Origin: Planctomycetota bacterium | Lineage (GTDB): Bacteria; Planctomycetota; UBA1135; UBA2386 | Length of the DNA stretch: 7,230 nt | Direction: 5' to 3' | Assembly (NCBI GenBank): GCA_020425915.1 | Contig: JAGQQZ010000144.1 | Coordinates: 1 to 7,230, forward strand | In this document: piece after piece, positions 5,589-7,230 of the stretch | How the letters are laid out: every line of letters begins with the position of its first letter | Numbering within the stretch: the first letter of the stretch is position 1 | Made by a program: the position numbers and the translations under genes | Notes under the pieces: generated by a model | What the model was told of the DNA's origin: nothing | Databases searched by the model: none | What the model saw: the letters and a program-made list of their open reading frames with translations, nothing else

Positions 5589-6027
5589 CGGACGCCGCGC
5601 CGCTCCGCTGGATCGCGGTGCGGTCGAAGGTCAGCACGACCTCGCGGTCGACCCGGACCTCGACCGTGTTCTCGGTCAGCGAGTCGACGACGCCGTGGAG
5701 TCCGCTGTTCATGACGACGTGGTCGCCCTTCTTCAGCGCGTTGACCATCTCGCGGCGCTTCTTCTCCTGCTTCTGCTGCGGACGGATCAGCAGGAAGTAC
5801 ATGATCGCGAACATGCCGAGCAGCAGCGGCAGCGAGCCCTGGCACTGGTCGCCCCAGTTGGGTGCCTTCTGCTGCTGACCGTTCGGCGATCCTTCGACGA
5901 CGCTGCCCGGCGTCGGTGCTGCCGGGCCCGTGCCGGAGGTCGGAGCGGGTCCGGCGCCGGCGGGGCTGGCGTTCTTGGTGTCTTGGCCCTTCTGGGGCAG
6001 TGAGATCATCAGGATCGGGTGCGTCAT
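5548..6027 (-). CDS. yajC: Sec translocon accessory protein YajC with long N-terminal extension
   Basis: YajC is a small single-span inner-membrane protein that associates with SecDF and the SecYEG translocon. This one has 159 residues. The hallmark is at 65-93: a hydrophobic span (LPLLLGMFAIMYFLLI) running into RPQQKQEKKRRE, then ALKKGDHVVMNSGLHGVV, a beta-rich cytosolic part, and an Ala/Gly/Lys tail. Typical YajC proteins have only a few residues before the membrane span; here about 60 precede it, rich in Ala, Gly, Pro, Thr and Gln. I chose the ATG at 6027, which lies after the divergent promoter region; an ATG at codon 7 is also possible. No secD or secF follows, as is common elsewhere; yraN follows instead and overlaps by 41 bp. 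The stop is TAG. Identification rests on the span plus the following motif and is secure. Confidence 0.94.
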   Translation of the reverse strand: MTHPILMISLPQKGQDTKNASPAGAGPAPTSGTGPAAPTPGSVVEGSPNGQQQKAPNWGDQCQGSLPLLLGMFAIMYFLLIRPQQKQEKKRREMVNALKKGDHVVMNSGLHGVVDSLTENTVEVRVDREVVLTFDRTAIQRSGAASGGDAAPKKSEGAA

Positions 6028-6054
6028 GGTCGTGCGCCGAACCTGCGGGTGGGC

Positions 6055-6083
6055 TTGGGTTTCGGCGGGGGGCGGAATATAGA
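6055..6083 (+). promoter_or_regulatory. Candidate sigma70-type promoter for mnmA
   Basis: TTGGGT (6055-6060) is followed by exactly 17 bp and then TATAGA (6078-6083). The -35 keeps TTG and the -10 keeps TATA. The predicted transcript starts near 6090, leaving about 20 bases before the ATG at 6111. No Shine-Dalgarno sequence is visible in that leader. Confidence 0.5.
6076..6081 (-). promoter_or_regulatory. Candidate -10 element for yajC
   Basis: On the minus strand this reads TATATT, five of six matches to the sigma70 -10 consensus, about 49 bp before the yajC ATG. The -35 position 17-18 bp upstream (CTGGGA or GCTGGG) is poor. It overlaps the -10 element of the divergent mnmA promoter, so the two may compete for RNA polymerase. 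It is one of very few AT-rich spots in this GC-rich region. Confidence 0.4.
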
Positions 6084-6110
6084 TGCCCGCTGCCTGATTC
6101 CCAGCTTTCC

Positions 6111-7187
6111 ATGAGTTCCGCCCCGAATCTCCCGAACGCCGCCGGTCGCGTCCTCGTCGCGATGTCCGGCGGGGTCGACAGCAGCGTCGTCGCATCGCTG
6201 CTGAAAGCCCGAGGAGCGTCCTGTTTCGGCGTGTTCATGCGCAACGGGGTCGCCGGCAAGGGCGCCGCCGTCGAGAAGTCGTGTTGCTCCGCCTCGGACT
6301 CGCGCGACGCCGCGCGGGTCGCGGCCAAGCTCGACATCCCGTTCTACTCGGTCGACTACGCGGCCGAGTTCCGTCGGATCATCGACTACTTCGTCGCCGA
6401 GTACGAGAACGGTCGAACCCCGAACCCCTGTGTGCTGTGCAACCAGGACCTGAAGTTCGGGCACCTTTTCTCGATCGCCGACGACGTCGGTGCGGAGGGC
6501 GTCGCGACCGGTCACTACGCGCGCGTCGAGGACGGCAAGTTGTTGCGCGCCGTCGACCGGCAGAAGGACCAGTCCTACTACCTGTTCGGGATCGATCGGA
6601 ACAGCCTGCCGCGCGTGCGTTTCCCGCTCGGTGGCATGACCAAGGCGGAGGTCCGCGAACACGCGCGCCGCGCCGGACTCGTGACGGCCGACAAGGCCGA
6701 GTCAATGGAGATCTGCTTCGTCACGTCGGGTGACTACCGCGACGTCGTGCGGGAGTACGGCGGCGGTGGCAAGCCGGGTGTGTTCGTCGACACGTCGGGT
6801 CGCACGGTCGGCGAGCACGCCGGCGTCGACGGCTACACCGTTGGCCAACGCCGAGGATTGCCCGCGCTCGGCTCGCCGCGCTTCGTCAAGTCGATCGATG
6901 CGAAGAACGGGACGATCGTGCTCGGCGAACGGCACGAGGTCGTCCAGGAGCAGGCGGCGGTGCGCTCCGTCGACTGGCTGGTCGACGTGGGGTGGTCGGC
7001 AGGCATCGACTGTTCGATCAAGGTGCGTGCGCGGTCGGACGCGGTGCTGGGGCGCGTCGTGCCACATCCGGAGCGCGAGGACGTCGTCGCGGTCGAGTTC
7101 GAAGAGCCGGCGTTCGCGATCACGCCGGGGCAGGCGGCGGTGTTCTACGACGGGGATGTGGTGCTCGGGGGCGGGTTCTTCGATTGA
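6111..7187 (+). CDS. mnmA: tRNA-specific 2-thiouridylase MnmA
   Basis: MnmA (TrmU) puts sulfur on U34 of tRNA-Lys, -Glu and -Gln: it adenylates the base with ATP, then transfers sulfur from a relay or cluster. The protein has 358 residues, the usual length. Motifs: PP-loop SGGVDSS at 19-25; SCCS at 57-60, as in the subgroup with a CC pair after the first strand; the catalytic loop NPCVLCN at 105-111 with Cys110 as the usual first catalytic Cys; TGHYAR at 133-138; KDQSYYLF at 152-159; and EICFV at 200-204 with Cys202 as the second catalytic Cys. A beta-rich C-terminal region follows (GYTVGQRRGLP, then a closing FYDGDVVLGGGFF). The position three before Cys110, Asp in E. coli (DXXC), is Cys107 here, giving CXXC. 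The open frame extends upstream to 5862, but that part is antisense to yajC, and the ATG at 6111 fits the PP-loop spacing. It diverges from yajC. Confidence 0.97.
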   Translation: MSSAPNLPNAAGRVLVAMSGGVDSSVVASLLKARGASCFGVFMRNGVAGKGAAVEKSCCSASDSRDAARVAAKLDIPFYSVDYAAEFRRIIDYFVAEYENGRTPNPCVLCNQDLKFGHLFSIADDVGAEGVATGHYARVEDGKLLRAVDRQKDQSYYLFGIDRNSLPRVRFPLGGMTKAEVREHARRAGLVTADKAESMEICFVTSGDYRDVVREYGGGGKPGVFVDTSGRTVGEHAGVDGYTVGQRRGLPALGSPRFVKSIDAKNGTIVLGERHEVVQEQAAVRSVDWLVDVGWSAGIDCSIKVRARSDAVLGRVVPHPEREDVVAVEFEEPAFAITPGQAAVFYDGDVVLGGGFFD

Positions 7188-7230
7188 CCGGCGTGCGGTC
7201 GCTCGCTTGCGGGGCCGGTGTGCTTGGCTC

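Noticed and set aside
5862..6110. 83-residue upstream extension of MnmA
   Set aside because: It lies opposite yajC and across the divergent promoter. The PP-loop normally lies close to the N-terminus, as it does from the ATG at 6111.
7187..7219. ACCGGC/GCCGGT inverted repeat after the mnmA stop as a terminator
   Set aside because: The stem is only 6 bp with a 21-base loop, there is no T-run, and the window ends shortly after.

Overview
This is a high-GC window (strong G/C preference at third codon positions, with long spurious frames opposite the real genes) from a bacterium with an outer membrane. The clues are YajC, a lipobox protein with beta-strand-like sequence, secreted proteins with Gly/Pro linkers, weak or absent Shine-Dalgarno sequences, and a PEP-CTERM/exopolysaccharide-type sugar transferase. 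A member of Planctomycetota, or another high-GC Gram-negative phylum such as Myxococcota, would fit. This is inference from style, not a marker-gene assignment.

Layout. Positions 1-1236 (minus strand) hold a small exported-protein unit. It starts with a 28-residue signal-peptide-like frame that ends at two tandem TGA codons. The same frame then continues through a Gly/Pro-rich stretch into a thioredoxin-fold-like protein with a CTQC motif. A second secreted protein follows, cut by the window edge, and its probable TTG start overlaps the previous stop. A 115-bp divergent spacer separates this unit from a plus-strand gene for a 200-residue putative outer-membrane lipoprotein (1352-1954). That gene converges on serA.

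Positions 1974-6027 (minus strand) read, in transcription order, yajC, yraN (starting inside the end of yajC), a 173-bp gap, a polyprenyl-phosphate sugar-1-phosphate transferase, and serA 28 bp later. From 6111 the plus-strand gene mnmA (tRNA 2-thiouridylase) runs nearly to the right edge. It diverges from yajC across an 83-bp spacer with a good sigma70-like promoter.

Functionally, most of the window is housekeeping: Sec translocon accessory, YraN family, serine biosynthesis, tRNA thiolation, and initiation of envelope glycan synthesis. I see no phage, transposon, CRISPR or defence system. The most unusual observation is the tandem in-frame TGA pair between an intact signal peptide and the protein it appears to belong to. 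It may be a recent lesion, an assembly artefact or, less likely, recoding. A second point of interest is the CXXC-type (rather than DXXC) catalytic loop in MnmA.
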